A stretch of DNA of 49,415 nucleotides from Nesterenkonia sphaerica (GCF_005771565.1 NZ_VAWA01000016.1:1-49415); one strand, 5' to 3'. Counted from the first letter of the stretch, positions 16,864 through 25,392 are shown. The notes: generated by a model not told the origin, from the sequence alone. Translations and numbers: made by a program.

Positions 16864-18018
16864 TCAGCGCCGGTATTGGCCGGTCAGCAGCACGCCGCCG
16901 CCGTCCACGCCTTTGGCGCCCTGCACGAAGTCCTCACCAGCGCCGGCCACATCCTCTGGCGAGTAGGTGCTGACCTCACCCATGACCCACGCGGTCTGAC
17001 CGGCAGCGTTGAGGTGCTCGACGACGCCGTCAGCGGACTTGGCAGCCACCACCGCGATCATGCCGACACCGAGGTTCAGGGTCCGTTCGAGGTCCGCCTG
17101 CGGCACCCGGCCCAGCTGACCCATGACGGAGAAGACCTCCGGCCATGCCCAGGTGGAGCGGTCCACGGTGGCCATGATGCCTGAAGGCAGTACACGGGCC
17201 AGATTCGCGGCCATTCCGCCGCCGGTGACGTGGCTGAAACCGCGCACCGGAGCATCGGGGGCGATCTCCTGCTGGGCGGGGTCACCGTTGAAGGCTGTCA
17301 CCACCTCCAGGCACGGCACCGTGTAGAGCCTGGTGGGTTCCAGCAGCTCCTCACCCAGGGTGCGTCCGAACTCCGGGACCTCGCGGGAGAACGCCCAGCC
17401 GGCTTCCCGGACGATGCGGCGGATGAGGGAGTACCCGTTGGAGTGGATCCCGGAAGAGGCCATGCCGATGATGAGGTCCCCGGCCTGCACCCGCTCCGGG
17501 CCCAGCACTGCGGAGGCGTCCACCACGCCGGTGGCGGCCCCGGCGACGTCGTACTCCTGCTCACCGAGTAATCCTGGATGCTCAGCGGTTTCACCGCCCA
17601 CCAGTGCGGTCCCGGTCTCTGAGCAGGCCCTGGCGATCCCGGAGACAATGCCCGCAATGCGGGTCGGCTCCACCTTGCCGCAGGCGATGTAATCGGTCAT
17701 GAACAGCGGGGTGGCCCCGGCGACCACGATGTCGTCGACCACCATGCCCACAAGGTCGAACCCGATGGTGTCGTGGATGTCCATGGCTTGGGCGATGGCG
17801 ACTTTGGTGCCGACCCCGTCGGTGGAGGTCGCCAGCAGCGGCCGCGGCAGGCGCTTGAGGGCGGAGGCGTCGTAGAGTCCGGCGAAGCCGCCGAACCCAC
17901 CGATCACCTGCGGGGTGTGCGTGGCCTCGATGTGGGCCTTCATCAGTTCCACGGCGCGGTCGCCGGCCTCCACATCCACGCCCGCGGACGCGTAGGTGAT
18001 GGGTGAAGTCTCAGTCAC
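16864..18018 (-). CDS. purM: Phosphoribosylformylglycinamidine cyclo-ligase (PurM/AIRS)
   Basis: Converts FGAM to AIR with ATP in de novo purine synthesis. 384 residues from GTG 18018 (VTETSPITYASAGVDVEAGDRAVE). Motifs: SAGVDVEAGD, the conserved STDGVGTKVAIA nucleotide loop, DLVGMVVDDI, VGGETAEHPG and GFSHVTGGGMAANLAR. GTG 18018 is chosen because GGAAGG lies 10 bases ahead and upstream residues are purF in another frame. It overlaps purF by 8 bp. Unlike in most relatives, its downstream neighbour is a nucleoside hydrolase, not DUF3073. Confidence 0.96.
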   Translation of the reverse strand: MTETSPITYASAGVDVEAGDRAVELMKAHIEATHTPQVIGGFGGFAGLYDASALKRLPRPLLATSTDGVGTKVAIAQAMDIHDTIGFDLVGMVVDDIVVAGATPLFMTDYIACGKVEPTRIAGIVSGIARACSETGTALVGGETAEHPGLLGEQEYDVAGAATGVVDASAVLGPERVQAGDLIIGMASSGIHSNGYSLIRRIVREAGWAFSREVPEFGRTLGEELLEPTRLYTVPCLEVVTAFNGDPAQQEIAPDAPVRGFSHVTGGGMAANLARVLPSGIMATVDRSTWAWPEVFSVMGQLGRVPQADLERTLNLGVGMIAVVAAKSADGVVEHLNAAGQTAWVMGEVSTYSPEDVAGAGEDFVQGAKGVDGGGVLLTGQYRR

Positions 18019-19642
18019 CGCTTGCCCTTCCTGACAGTGTTGGCTCGTACATGCTGCGCTCAGCAGGCTCCAATTCCTGCTCCTGGGTGAGCGGGACCTC
18101 GGTGTCGTCGAGTTCGAACTCCGTGTCCGGCCCGGGTTCGCAACCGGTCTGGGCCCGCCGGTGCGGCATCCCGGGCAGGGCCGGCTGCTCCAGCAGCATC
18201 TTGCCCCGGCGCTCCTCCGGTGGCAGTTCAATGGGGTACTGACCGGAGAAGCAGGCGGTGCACAGGGTGCTGCGCGGCTGGCCGGTGGCGGCGATCATGC
18301 CCTCTTCGGAGATGTAGGCCAGCGAATCGGCTCCCACCGCGTGGGTGATCTCCTCCATGGTGGCGCCGTTGGCGATAAGCTCCGCCCGGGTGGCGAAGTC
18401 GATGCCGTAGAAGCACGGCCATTTGATGGGCGGGGAGGAGATCTTCACGTGGATCTCCGACGCGCCGGCCTCGCGGAGCATCCTGACGATCGCCCGCTGG
18501 GTGTTGCCGCGGACGATGGAGTCGTCCACCACCACCACTTTTTTCCCGCGCACCACGTGGTCTTGGACGTTGAGCTTTAGCCGGATGCCCAGTTGGCGCA
18601 GCGTCTGGCTGGGTTGGATGAAGGTCCGGCCCACGTAGGCGTTCTTGATGAACCCTTGGGCGAACGGCAGACCGGAGGCCTCCGCGTAACCGACGGCGGC
18701 CGGGGTGCCGGATTCGGGCACCGGAATCACGATGTCGGCGTCGTTGGAGTCCTCCCGGGCCAGCTGGCGGCCCATCTCCACCCGGGACTCATAGACGCTG
18801 CGACCATTGATGTTGGCGTCCGGCCGGGCCAGGTAGACGTATTCGAACACGCAGCGGGCCGGGGCGGGATCGGCGAATTGGTGGGAGCGTACGCCGGCGG
18901 CGTCAATGGCGATCAGCTCCCCGGGTTCGATTTCCCGGATGATGGAGGCCCCCACCGTGGCCAGCGCGGACTGCTCAGAGGCCACGACCCAGCCGTTGTT
19001 CAGCCGGCCCAGCACCAGGGGCCGCACACCCTGAGCGTCACGGGCGGCGTAGAGGGTGTTCTCATCCATGAACACTAGGCAGAAGGCGCCTTTGAGCGTG
19101 GGCAGCAGCGCCAGGGCTTGCTCCTCCATGGAGTCACCGGGCTGGTCCTTCAACAGGGCGGTGACCAGCGCAGTGTCAGTGGTGTTGCCCTGAGCGAGCT
19201 CACCGAACTTGGTGGCGCCGTGCCGGGAGACCACCTGGTCGTAGAGGTCGGCGGAGTTGGTGAGGTTGCCGTTGTGGCCCAAGGCCACTGTCCCGTGCGG
19301 GGTGGCCCCGAGGGTGGGCTGTGCATTGGACCACTGGTTCCCGCCGGTGGTGGAGTAGCGGCAGTGGCCGATGGAGATATGCCCGCGCAGCGCATTGAGC
19401 GTGGCTTCATCGAAGACTTGCGAGACCAGGCCGACGTCCTTGTACACGTGGATGTGCTCCCCGTCTGAGGTGGCGATCCCGGCTGATTCCTGGCCGCGGT
19501 GCTGCAGGGCGAACAGCCCGTAGAAGGTCAGCTTCGCGACCTCTTCTCCCGGGGCCCAGACGCCGAAGACCCCGCATTCATCCTGCGGAAGGGGATCTTC
19601 GTCGAGTAGGTTGTGGTTGAGGCGACCGTCTGCACGGGCCAT
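18011..19642 (-). CDS. purF: Amidophosphoribosyltransferase
   Basis: First committed enzyme of purine synthesis: PRPP + glutamine to phosphoribosylamine. 543 residues. A 22-residue propeptide precedes the N-terminal nucleophile Cys23 (DECGVFGVW); the Ntn glutaminase domain follows (HRGQESAGIA, HCRYSTTG, GHNGNLTN). The PRTase domain carries the PRPP loop VVVVDDSIVRGNT. A cysteine-containing C-terminal half (GIDFATRAELIA, LCTACFSGQYP) matches the Fe-S type enzymes. It overlaps purM by 8 bp. An acidic C-terminal extension follows (DTEFELDDTEVPL). Confidence 0.96.
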   Translation of the reverse strand: MARADGRLNHNLLDEDPLPQDECGVFGVWAPGEEVAKLTFYGLFALQHRGQESAGIATSDGEHIHVYKDVGLVSQVFDEATLNALRGHISIGHCRYSTTGGNQWSNAQPTLGATPHGTVALGHNGNLTNSADLYDQVVSRHGATKFGELAQGNTTDTALVTALLKDQPGDSMEEQALALLPTLKGAFCLVFMDENTLYAARDAQGVRPLVLGRLNNGWVVASEQSALATVGASIIREIEPGELIAIDAAGVRSHQFADPAPARCVFEYVYLARPDANINGRSVYESRVEMGRQLAREDSNDADIVIPVPESGTPAAVGYAEASGLPFAQGFIKNAYVGRTFIQPSQTLRQLGIRLKLNVQDHVVRGKKVVVVDDSIVRGNTQRAIVRMLREAGASEIHVKISSPPIKWPCFYGIDFATRAELIANGATMEEITHAVGADSLAYISEEGMIAATGQPRSTLCTACFSGQYPIELPPEERRGKMLLEQPALPGMPHRRAQTGCEPGPDTEFELDDTEVPLTQEQELEPAERSMYEPTLSGRASGD

Positions 19643-19644
19643 GC

Positions 19645-19926
19645 TCAGCGTTCTCCTGCCGGTTTGATGTCATATGTGGTGCTGCGGCGCCGGAGCACCC
19701 TCTCCAGCACCAGCCAGGCGGTAGCTGCCAGTGCCAATGCCGGCATGCAGAGCACCAGCGTGATGTACCCCACTGATGAGGTCCGCGAGTAGTTCGGGTC
19801 CTCGGGGGTGTTGTAGACCACAATCACTGCTACGGTGAACGCCAGGAGAACCGCGCCTGCTAAGAATGGCACGAGCTTGGGGGCGGTACGCACGCTGACC
19901 TTGCGGTGCTGCGTCTCAGAAGGCAT
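19645..19926 (-). CDS. Small two-helix membrane protein upstream of purF
   Basis: 93 residues with two transmembrane helices (VPFLAGAVLLAFTVAVIVVY; YITLVLCMPALALAATAWLVL) joined by a polar extracytoplasmic loop, and a basic C-terminus (LERVLRRRSTTY). It ends 2 bp before purF and is likely co-transcribed. Similar small membrane proteins occupy this position in related actinobacteria, but no function is known to me. Confidence 0.7.
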   Translation of the reverse strand: MPSETQHRKVSVRTAPKLVPFLAGAVLLAFTVAVIVVYNTPEDPNYSRTSSVGYITLVLCMPALALAATAWLVLERVLRRRSTTYDIKPAGER

Positions 19927-19936
19927 GTGGTCAATT

Positions 19937-20287
19937 CTACAGGGGAAGCACGCGGCTCAAGTCCGCCCGGGTGCCTGACGCCGTGATTCGCCCGGCCTGG
20001 AGCGCCTGGTCCCACGCCAGTCTCCCGGTCGCCACTTCCAGCCAGGTGGCAGGAGTCAGCTCCACCACATTGGGCGGGGTGCCGCGGGTGTGCGCGGTGC
20101 CGGCCATGCACTGGGTGACCCCGAATGGGGGGACTCGTACTTCCACTGCCCCGCCGGGGGCGCGTTCACTCAGCTCCTCCAACAGGTACCGCACTGCGGT
20201 GGCGAGAGTGCGGCGGTCATCCTGTCCCTCTGCCCAGGCCTGGACCGCTGCGCGGCCGTCCGGGTGAGTGATGCGGCGTCGTGCCAT
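19937..20287 (-). CDS. Sterol-carrier-family-like (SCP2-type) protein
   Basis: A 116-residue single-domain protein beginning MARRRITHPDGRAAVQAWAEG. The pattern PNVVELTPATWLEVATGRLAWDQALQAGRITASGTRADLS matches the actinobacterial 'sterol carrier family' usually encoded beside purF/purM; it resembles the end of an SCP2 fold. Start ATG 20287 overlaps by one base (TGATG) the stop of a 15-codon upstream reading frame created by a 47-bp duplication. A GGAG box precedes the ATG. Biological role unknown. Confidence 0.72.
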   Translation of the reverse strand: MARRRITHPDGRAAVQAWAEGQDDRRTLATAVRYLLEELSERAPGGAVEVRVPPFGVTQCMAGTAHTRGTPPNVVELTPATWLEVATGRLAWDQALQAGRITASGTRADLSRVLPL

Positions 20288-20346
20288 CACGCTCCGTTCG
20301 GGTTGATGGGGTGGCGGAGGCGGCGGCGTGCCATCAGGCTCCGTTC
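20273..20346. repeat. 47-bp-period direct duplication at a gene start
   Basis: Two 27-base copies (20273-20299 and 20320-20346), both containing GTGCCATCA then GCTCCGTTC, differ at only two or three positions. The copy spans the ribosome site, ATG and first five codons. The period is 47 bp. Confidence 0.75.
20287..20334 (-). other. Short upstream reading frame (15 codons) coupled to the SCP2-like gene
   Basis: ATG at 20334 reads MARRRLRHPINPNGA and stops at 20287, overlapping the downstream ATG as TGATG. Its start region copies that of the gene itself, including the GGAG ribosome site. It could couple or attenuate translation, or be a passive product of the duplication. Confidence 0.45.
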
Positions 20347-20478
20347 TTCAGAGGGTTGTTGAGGTCTCAGGCTCCCATAGTGTGCTGAAGAATCAACACC
20401 GGCCTGATATAGGGGGAGGGCCTGATCCAGGGGTAGGGGCGCAGGATCCGGGCGGGACGGTGCTGAACCGGGAGGGCA

Positions 20479-21504
20479 TCACAGTTGGGAGGTGACGGCC
20501 TCGGCCAGGCGCAGGCCCCCGGCCGGGCGCTGGTCCACCCCACCGGTAATCGGGGTGACCAGAATCTTCAGCGTGCGCTCAAGGTCATCGAGGTCGATCT
20601 TGCCGGCGGCGGCCAGCAGACTCAGGGCGACCAGATGGTTGGCGCGCCCGGAACCGTCCAGGGTCTTCACCGCGGCGGTGGTGCCGTCGGGGGCGGCAAC
20701 TACCAGCACTCCTTCGGCCCCGGACTTGGTCAGCAGGCCGAGCTGCTCGATGACCACGGTGTCAGGCTCCCGCTCACCGCGCACCGCCCAGGGGTAGTCC
20801 AGCATGGCTTGGGCGACGGTGAAGGCGTGGACCTCGGCGTCGCGCTGGGTGAGGGCGGAGGCCAGCCGGCCGATGCCCCGGGCCAGGCCGGTCAGGCTCA
20901 TGGCCGCCGCCGGGGCTCCGCAGCCGTCGACCCCCACCGTGGTGGGCGTCTCACCGCAGTACTCGGTGTAGACCTGGGTGACCACCTGCTGCAGCGGATG
21001 GTCGGGGTCAGTGTAGGTGGCCAGGCGTGAGCCCTGCGTGCGGGCCGCGGCCAGGAAGACCGCGTGCTTGCCGGAGCAGTTGTAAGCCAGCGGGGTTTCG
21101 AGCCGGTCGGCGCGCAGATGCGCCTCCAGGTCAGCGCGGCGTGCTGGGTAGGCCACCGGGCATTTCAGATACGACTCGTCCAGTCGCTCCCGGGCCAGGA
21201 TGTTCGCCGCCGCGCTCTGGTGCCGCTGCGACCCCACATGCGAACCGCAGGCCAGGGCCACTGCCTCCGGGCTGACCAACGCACCGGCGCGCAGCGAGGC
21301 CAGGGCCTGGAGCGGCTTGAGTGACGAGCGCGGGAACATGATGCCTTCCGGGGCTCCGATGCGCGTGATGATTTCACCCTCGGGGCCGACCAGCACGGCG
21401 GAACCCACATGGCGGGACTCGGCCAGCCCCGCACGGGTGACCACGGCCAGCTCGGCGGACTCTGCGGCGGTGGCAGTATGTGGTGCGGCAGCATCAGTGC
21501 TCAT
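20479..21504 (-). CDS. L-asparaginase II-type (Rhizobium-like, thermolabile family)
   Basis: A 341-residue asparaginase of the PF06089 family, unrelated to the E. coli-type enzymes; it hydrolyses L-asparagine to aspartate and ammonia. Signature stretches: FPRSSLKPLQALA, LACGSHVGSQRHQSAA, YNCSGKHAVFL and VDGCGAPAAAMSL. Start ATG 21504 (MSTDAAAPHT); upstream in-frame sequence is not family-like. It is divergent from purD with 133 bp between. Aspartate from this reaction could feed PurC, but the sequence alone does not show co-regulation. Confidence 0.9.
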   Translation of the reverse strand: MSTDAAAPHTATAAESAELAVVTRAGLAESRHVGSAVLVGPEGEIITRIGAPEGIMFPRSSLKPLQALASLRAGALVSPEAVALACGSHVGSQRHQSAAANILARERLDESYLKCPVAYPARRADLEAHLRADRLETPLAYNCSGKHAVFLAAARTQGSRLATYTDPDHPLQQVVTQVYTEYCGETPTTVGVDGCGAPAAAMSLTGLARGIGRLASALTQRDAEVHAFTVAQAMLDYPWAVRGEREPDTVVIEQLGLLTKSGAEGVLVVAAPDGTTAAVKTLDGSGRANHLVALSLLAAAGKIDLDDLERTLKILVTPITGGVDQRPAGGLRLAEAVTSQL

Positions 21505-21637
21505 GAAACCCACAATACGTCCAGCTGGCCGCGCGCGCACTGGTGTAACCGGTGCTGAGGCTGGGTCCCTGTGCTGACGCCCCACCGTGGTCCAGCGCCA
21601 TCCCACGGCAGCGGGCCGGGCGGTAAGGTAAGGAACC

Positions 21638-22966
21638 GTGAAGATTCTGGTGTTGGGCCCCGGGGGTCGAGAACATGCCATTGTCCGTGCGCTGCTGCGC
21701 GACCCGGCCGTTCAGACCGTGGAGGCTGCGCCGGGAAACGCCGGGATCGCCCGGGATGTGACGTGCCGGCCAGTTAATGCCGCAGACCCGGCAGCCGTGG
21801 CGGAGCTGGCTGCAGCAGGTGCCTACGATCTGGTGATCGTCGGTCCCGAAGGCCCCCTGGCCGCAGGGGTCGCAGACGCCGTGCGCGCCGCCGGGATCCC
21901 CGTCTTCGGACCCTCACAGGCGGCCGCAGAGCTGGAGGCCTCCAAGGCCTTCGCCAAAGACGTCATGGCCGCAGCCGCAGTGCCCACTGCCCAGGCGGTG
22001 CATGTCACCAACGCCGCAGAGGCACAGGACGCACTGGGCAGGTTCGGCCCCCCATATGTGGTTAAAGACGATGGCCTGGCCGCAGGTAAGGGGGTCGTGG
22101 TCACCGAGGACCACCAGGCGGCGCTGGACCATGCCTCGGCCTGCCTCGCCGCAGGCAGCACCGTGGTGGTGGAGGAGTTCCTCGACGGCCCCGAGGTCTC
22201 GCTGTTCGTGCTCTGTGACGGTGAGAACCTGGTGCCGCTGACCCCGGCGCAGGATTTCAAACGCATCTATGACAACGACGCCGGCCCCAACACCGGCGGT
22301 ATGGGCGCTTACACGCCCCTGGACTGGCTGACCGGGTACACCGAAACCGCCGACGGGGTCACCCGAGACTTCACCGAGATCGTGGTGGACCGCGTCGCCC
22401 GGCCCACACTGCAGGAGATGGCCCGCCGCGGTACCCCGTTCGTCGGAGTGCTCTACTGCGGGCTGGCGATCACCTCCCGCGGGGTGCGGGTCGTGGAGTT
22501 CAACGTCCGCTTTGGAGATCCCGAGACTCAAGCAGTACTGGAACGCCTGGCCACCCCGCTGGGCGGGCTGCTGCTCGACGCCGCCAATGGACAGCTGGGA
22601 GCTCAGCGCCACCTGGAGTGGACCGCGGGTTACGCCGCCGATGTGGTGCTCGCGGCGGAGAACTACCCGGACACCCCCCGTAAGGGTGACCGGATCACCG
22701 GAGTGGCGGAGGCCGAGGCGATCGACGGCGTCGCCGTGCTGCACGCCGGCACCGCTGAGCGCGACGGTGACCTGGTCACCGCAGGTGGCCGCGTGCTGGC
22801 AGTGGTGGGCACCGGCGGGACCCTCCGTGAGGCGGTGGACCGTGCCTACGCCGGGGTGGAGCGCATTGACTGGGCCGGCGCCCAGTACCGCACAGACATT
22901 GCGGCCAAGGCGCTGGCTGGGCTCATCCGACCGGGGGCTCCGGCGGCTGAGGGGTCGCAGCAGTGA
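21638..22966 (+). CDS. purD: Phosphoribosylamine-glycine ligase (GAR synthetase)
   Basis: An ATP-grasp enzyme that joins phosphoribosylamine and glycine in purine synthesis. 442 residues. N-domain MKILVLGPGGREHAIVRAL; ATP-grasp core YVVKDDGLAAGKGVVV, EEFLDGPEVSLFVLCDG and PNTGGMGAYTP; metal-binding VEFNVRFGDPETQ. GTG 21638 follows TAAGGAA. Its stop overlaps the purC start as GTGA (4 bp). Confidence 0.96.
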   Translation: MKILVLGPGGREHAIVRALLRDPAVQTVEAAPGNAGIARDVTCRPVNAADPAAVAELAAAGAYDLVIVGPEGPLAAGVADAVRAAGIPVFGPSQAAAELEASKAFAKDVMAAAAVPTAQAVHVTNAAEAQDALGRFGPPYVVKDDGLAAGKGVVVTEDHQAALDHASACLAAGSTVVVEEFLDGPEVSLFVLCDGENLVPLTPAQDFKRIYDNDAGPNTGGMGAYTPLDWLTGYTETADGVTRDFTEIVVDRVARPTLQEMARRGTPFVGVLYCGLAITSRGVRVVEFNVRFGDPETQAVLERLATPLGGLLLDAANGQLGAQRHLEWTAGYAADVVLAAENYPDTPRKGDRITGVAEAEAIDGVAVLHAGTAERDGDLVTAGGRVLAVVGTGGTLREAVDRAYAGVERIDWAGAQYRTDIAAKALAGLIRPGAPAAEGSQQ

Positions 22967-23865
22967 CCGCCGCCGAGCTGCCTGGCTGGCGGCACCTGAG
23001 CTCGGGCAAGGTCCGCGACCTCTACACTCCCGCGGAAGGGTCCGACTGGGCGGGTCAGGACGTGCTGCTCATGGTCGCCACTGACCGGATCAGCGCTTAT
23101 GACCACGTGCTCAGCCCTGGGATCCCGGGCAAAGGCGTGATCTTGACTCAGCTGAGCCTCTGGTGGTTCGAGCAGCTGGCCGCTGCCGGTATCGGGAACC
23201 ACGTGGTCAGCACCGGGGTGCCTCAGGAAGTGGCCGGCCGTGGCGTCGTGGTGCGCTCGCTGAAGATGGTGGAGGCCGAGGCCATTGTGCGTGGTTACCT
23301 CACCGGCTCGGGTCTGGCCGAATACCGTTCGGCGGGCACCGTCACCGGCGTCGAACTTCCCGCAGGCCTGTCCGACGGGTCCCGGCTGCCGGAGCCGATC
23401 TTCACCCCGTCCACCAAGGCTGAGCAGGGCGAGCACGATGAGAACATCAGCTTCGCTACGCTTCAGCAGCGCATCGGTACCGAGCTGGCTGAGCGGTTGC
23501 GCGATGCCGCGCTGCGGATCTACACCCTGGCTGAGGGGAGGGCGCGGGCGGCCGGGATCATCCTGGCTGATACCAAGTTCGAGTTCGGGCTCGACGGCGA
23601 GGGGGAGCTGATCTTGGCCGACGAGGTGCTCACCCCCGACTCTTCGCGGTTCTGGCCGGCCGAACAATGGGCACCGGGCCAGACGCAGCCCAGCTTTGAC
23701 AAGCAGTACGTCCGCGACTGGCTGACCAGCCCTGCCTCCGGATGGGACCGCGGCTCAGGCGCCGCGCCACCAGAGCTGCCGGCCGACGTGGTGGCCGCCA
23801 CACGGGACCGCTACCTGGATGCCTACCGGCGCCTCACCGGCGCGGAGCTGCCGCACCCGGTGTGA
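22963..23865 (+). CDS. purC: SAICAR synthetase
   Basis: Phosphoribosylaminoimidazole-succinocarboxamide synthase: CAIR + aspartate + ATP to SAICAR. 300 residues, the long actinobacterial/eukaryotic-like form. Signatures: SSGKVRDLY, VATDRISAYDHVL, VVRSLKMVEAEAIVRGYLTGSG, LPEPIFTPSTKAE, LADTKFEFGLD, and LADEVLTPDSSRFWP near the end. GTG start overlaps purD by 4 bp, forming a coupled purD-purC operon. Confidence 0.96.
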   Translation: MTAAELPGWRHLSSGKVRDLYTPAEGSDWAGQDVLLMVATDRISAYDHVLSPGIPGKGVILTQLSLWWFEQLAAAGIGNHVVSTGVPQEVAGRGVVVRSLKMVEAEAIVRGYLTGSGLAEYRSAGTVTGVELPAGLSDGSRLPEPIFTPSTKAEQGEHDENISFATLQQRIGTELAERLRDAALRIYTLAEGRARAAGIILADTKFEFGLDGEGELILADEVLTPDSSRFWPAEQWAPGQTQPSFDKQYVRDWLTSPASGWDRGSGAAPPELPADVVAATRDRYLDAYRRLTGAELPHPV

Positions 23866-24036
23866 TCGCGCCGCGTGTGCGCCGCTGGCTTGGCGGGGGC
23901 GCTCCTACGTGTGGCGGTGAGGTGCGGCCGCTGGCGTGCCGGGTCGCCACAGATTACTGGTACCCGAGCCTCAGGGGCGTATGACGGGCACTGCGCGGCG
24001 GAGCTGAGGCCCTCAGGCGCCACCACCGGGTGGGCG

Positions 24037-24183
24037 GACGCAACATCCGATGGGACATCCCAGCGTGGGGGAGGCCGGAAACCCAACGAATGTAGCGTTC
24101 GGGGGCGCTGTGGGGCCGTTAGCGGGACAATCGATGGGAAACCAGGCGCTGCAAGCGCTGTGCATCCCCATGAATGTTGCGTT
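24037..24183. repeat. Three copies of an 18-bp intergenic motif, two forming an inverted repeat
   Basis: GACGCAACATCCGATGGG (24037-24054) faces CCCAACGAATGTAGCGTT (24082-24099), its near reverse complement, able to form a stem with a 27-base loop. CCCCATGAATGTTGCGTT (24166-24183) is a third copy in the second orientation. It may serve as a bidirectional terminator for purC or be part of a dispersed repeat family. Confidence 0.6.
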
Positions 24184-24231
24184 TAGCGGGGGAACGCGTA
24201 GGCGGGGACTGCACGCTGACCACCCCCGGCG

Positions 24232-24303
24232 CCCGGGCAGCGCCACTCGGATCCCGGGCAGTACCCCTGTATCCCCCGGGCAGTACCGCCGGCACCCGGG
24301 CAG
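24232..24303. repeat. Four CCCGGGCAG repeats at about 21-bp period
   Basis: CCCGGGCAG begins at 24232, 24253, 24275 and 24295 (spacing 21, 22, 20), mostly extended as CAGTACC or CAGCGCC. The period equals two helical turns. The spacers are not conserved. The last copy ends 8 bp before the channel-gene stop. Confidence 0.7.
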
Positions 24304-24311
24304 CGCGCCCG

Positions 24312-25370
24312 CTATCGGGACTGGTCGGCGCCTTTGAGCTGGGCGGTGAGCGCGGCGACGTCGCCCCGGAGCTGACGGATTTCCCGGTAGAGCACATGAT
24401 GATCGTCCAGCCCACCGGTGGAAGTGCCGTTGGCCCCTGCCCGTGCGCCGTCGCTCCCGGCACTGCCGGGCTGAGCACCAATGGTCTCCCCGCTGGTCCC
24501 AGCGCCATCGGTCCCAGCGCCATCGGTGTCGATCCCGCCGGCGGTGTCGATCCCGGCGGCGTCGGTCGCGGTGGGAGAGCCGCCGCCATCGGCAGTCCCC
24601 GTCTCGGAGGCGAGCACCGCAGCCGAAGGCATGTCGTGCAGCGTGTTCATCGCATCCACAATCACCGCGATGATGAGGTTGAGCGCGGTAAAGGCGGCCA
24701 GGATGATGAACGGAATGAAGAAGGCCCACGCCCAGGGGTGTTCGTCCATGGCGGGCCGGACGATCGTCTCCCAGCTGGACAGGGTGGCGATCTGGAACAG
24801 GCTGAACAGTGAGGCCCCGAAGCTGCCGAAGTACTCCGGGAGCGTGTCGCGGAAGAAGGTGGTGGCCATCACCGAGGCCACGTAGAAGATCAGCGCCAGC
24901 AGCGCACCAGTGGAGAGGATCCCCGGCACCGCGTGCAGCAGGGCGCTGACCACCTTGCGCAGCTGCGGCAACGCCGAGATCAGCCGCAGCACACGCAGCA
25001 CACGCAGCGTGCGGAGCACCTCGAAGCCTGCACCGGCTGGCACTAGGGCGATCCCCACCACCACGAAGTCGAACACGTTCCACGGGCTGCGGAAGAACCT
25101 CCAGCCGAAGGCCACCAGCTTCAGGCTGATCTCCAGCACAAAGATCGCCAGGCAGGCGGCGTCGATCCCGATCAGCACACCCCCGAAGGCGTTCATCAGT
25201 GCTGGCGAGGTCTCCATGCCCAGCACCACAGCGTTGAGCAGGATCACGGCGATCACGAACCGCTCCACAGCGGTGGACTCCACCCACGCGCCCAGCCGGC
25301 GGCGCCAGTGGGGGAGGTCGGTGTGTTCGGAAGTGGTCACAGGTGTGGCCCGGGAAGCAGGATCAGACAT
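24312..25370 (-). CDS. BacNav-like voltage-gated ion channel with non-canonical filter
   Basis: A single-domain six-transmembrane voltage-gated cation channel of the NaChBac superfamily, functioning as a tetramer. 352 residues from ATG 25370. S1-S3 lie in about 35-110. S4 carries four Arg at three-residue spacing (FEVLRTLRVLRVLRLISALPQ, 117-136). The pore loop reads FQIATLSSWETIVRP: the canonical filter Glu of TLESW is Ser198 and a Glu appears at 201. S6 ends LNLIIAVIVDAMNTL. A long Gly/Ala/Thr/Asp linker (250-325) with degenerate GIDTxGAGTDG repeats leads to a C-terminal coiled coil (YREIRQLRGDVAALTAQLK) that should tetramerise. Ion selectivity cannot be assumed to be sodium. Confidence 0.88.
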   Translation of the reverse strand: MSDPASRATPVTTSEHTDLPHWRRRLGAWVESTAVERFVIAVILLNAVVLGMETSPALMNAFGGVLIGIDAACLAIFVLEISLKLVAFGWRFFRSPWNVFDFVVVGIALVPAGAGFEVLRTLRVLRVLRLISALPQLRKVVSALLHAVPGILSTGALLALIFYVASVMATTFFRDTLPEYFGSFGASLFSLFQIATLSSWETIVRPAMDEHPWAWAFFIPFIILAAFTALNLIIAVIVDAMNTLHDMPSAAVLASETGTADGGGSPTATDAAGIDTAGGIDTDGAGTDGAGTSGETIGAQPGSAGSDGARAGANGTSTGGLDDHHVLYREIRQLRGDVAALTAQLKGADQSR

Positions 25371-25392
25371 TGCCCCTATGGTAGCCGGTGCG

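Larger units (their letters stand above)
23866..24311. other. Repeat-rich 446-bp intergenic region between convergent genes
   Basis: No convincing gene. It holds three copies of an 18-base motif (24037-24054 plus; 24082-24099 and 24166-24183 minus) and four copies of CCCGGGCAG between 24232 and 24303. Frames crossing it on either strand lack family resemblance. Confidence 0.6.

Noticed and set aside
24232-24303. CRISPR array
   Set aside because: The repeat core is only 9 bp with spacers of about 12 bp and no cas genes; this is a short phased repeat, not CRISPR.
24013-25287. 424-codon minus-strand frame crossing the intergenic repeats and the channel gene
   Set aside because: It is a shifted frame of the channel gene, rich in Arg/Gly/Cys, without family resemblance; the other frame gives a complete channel.
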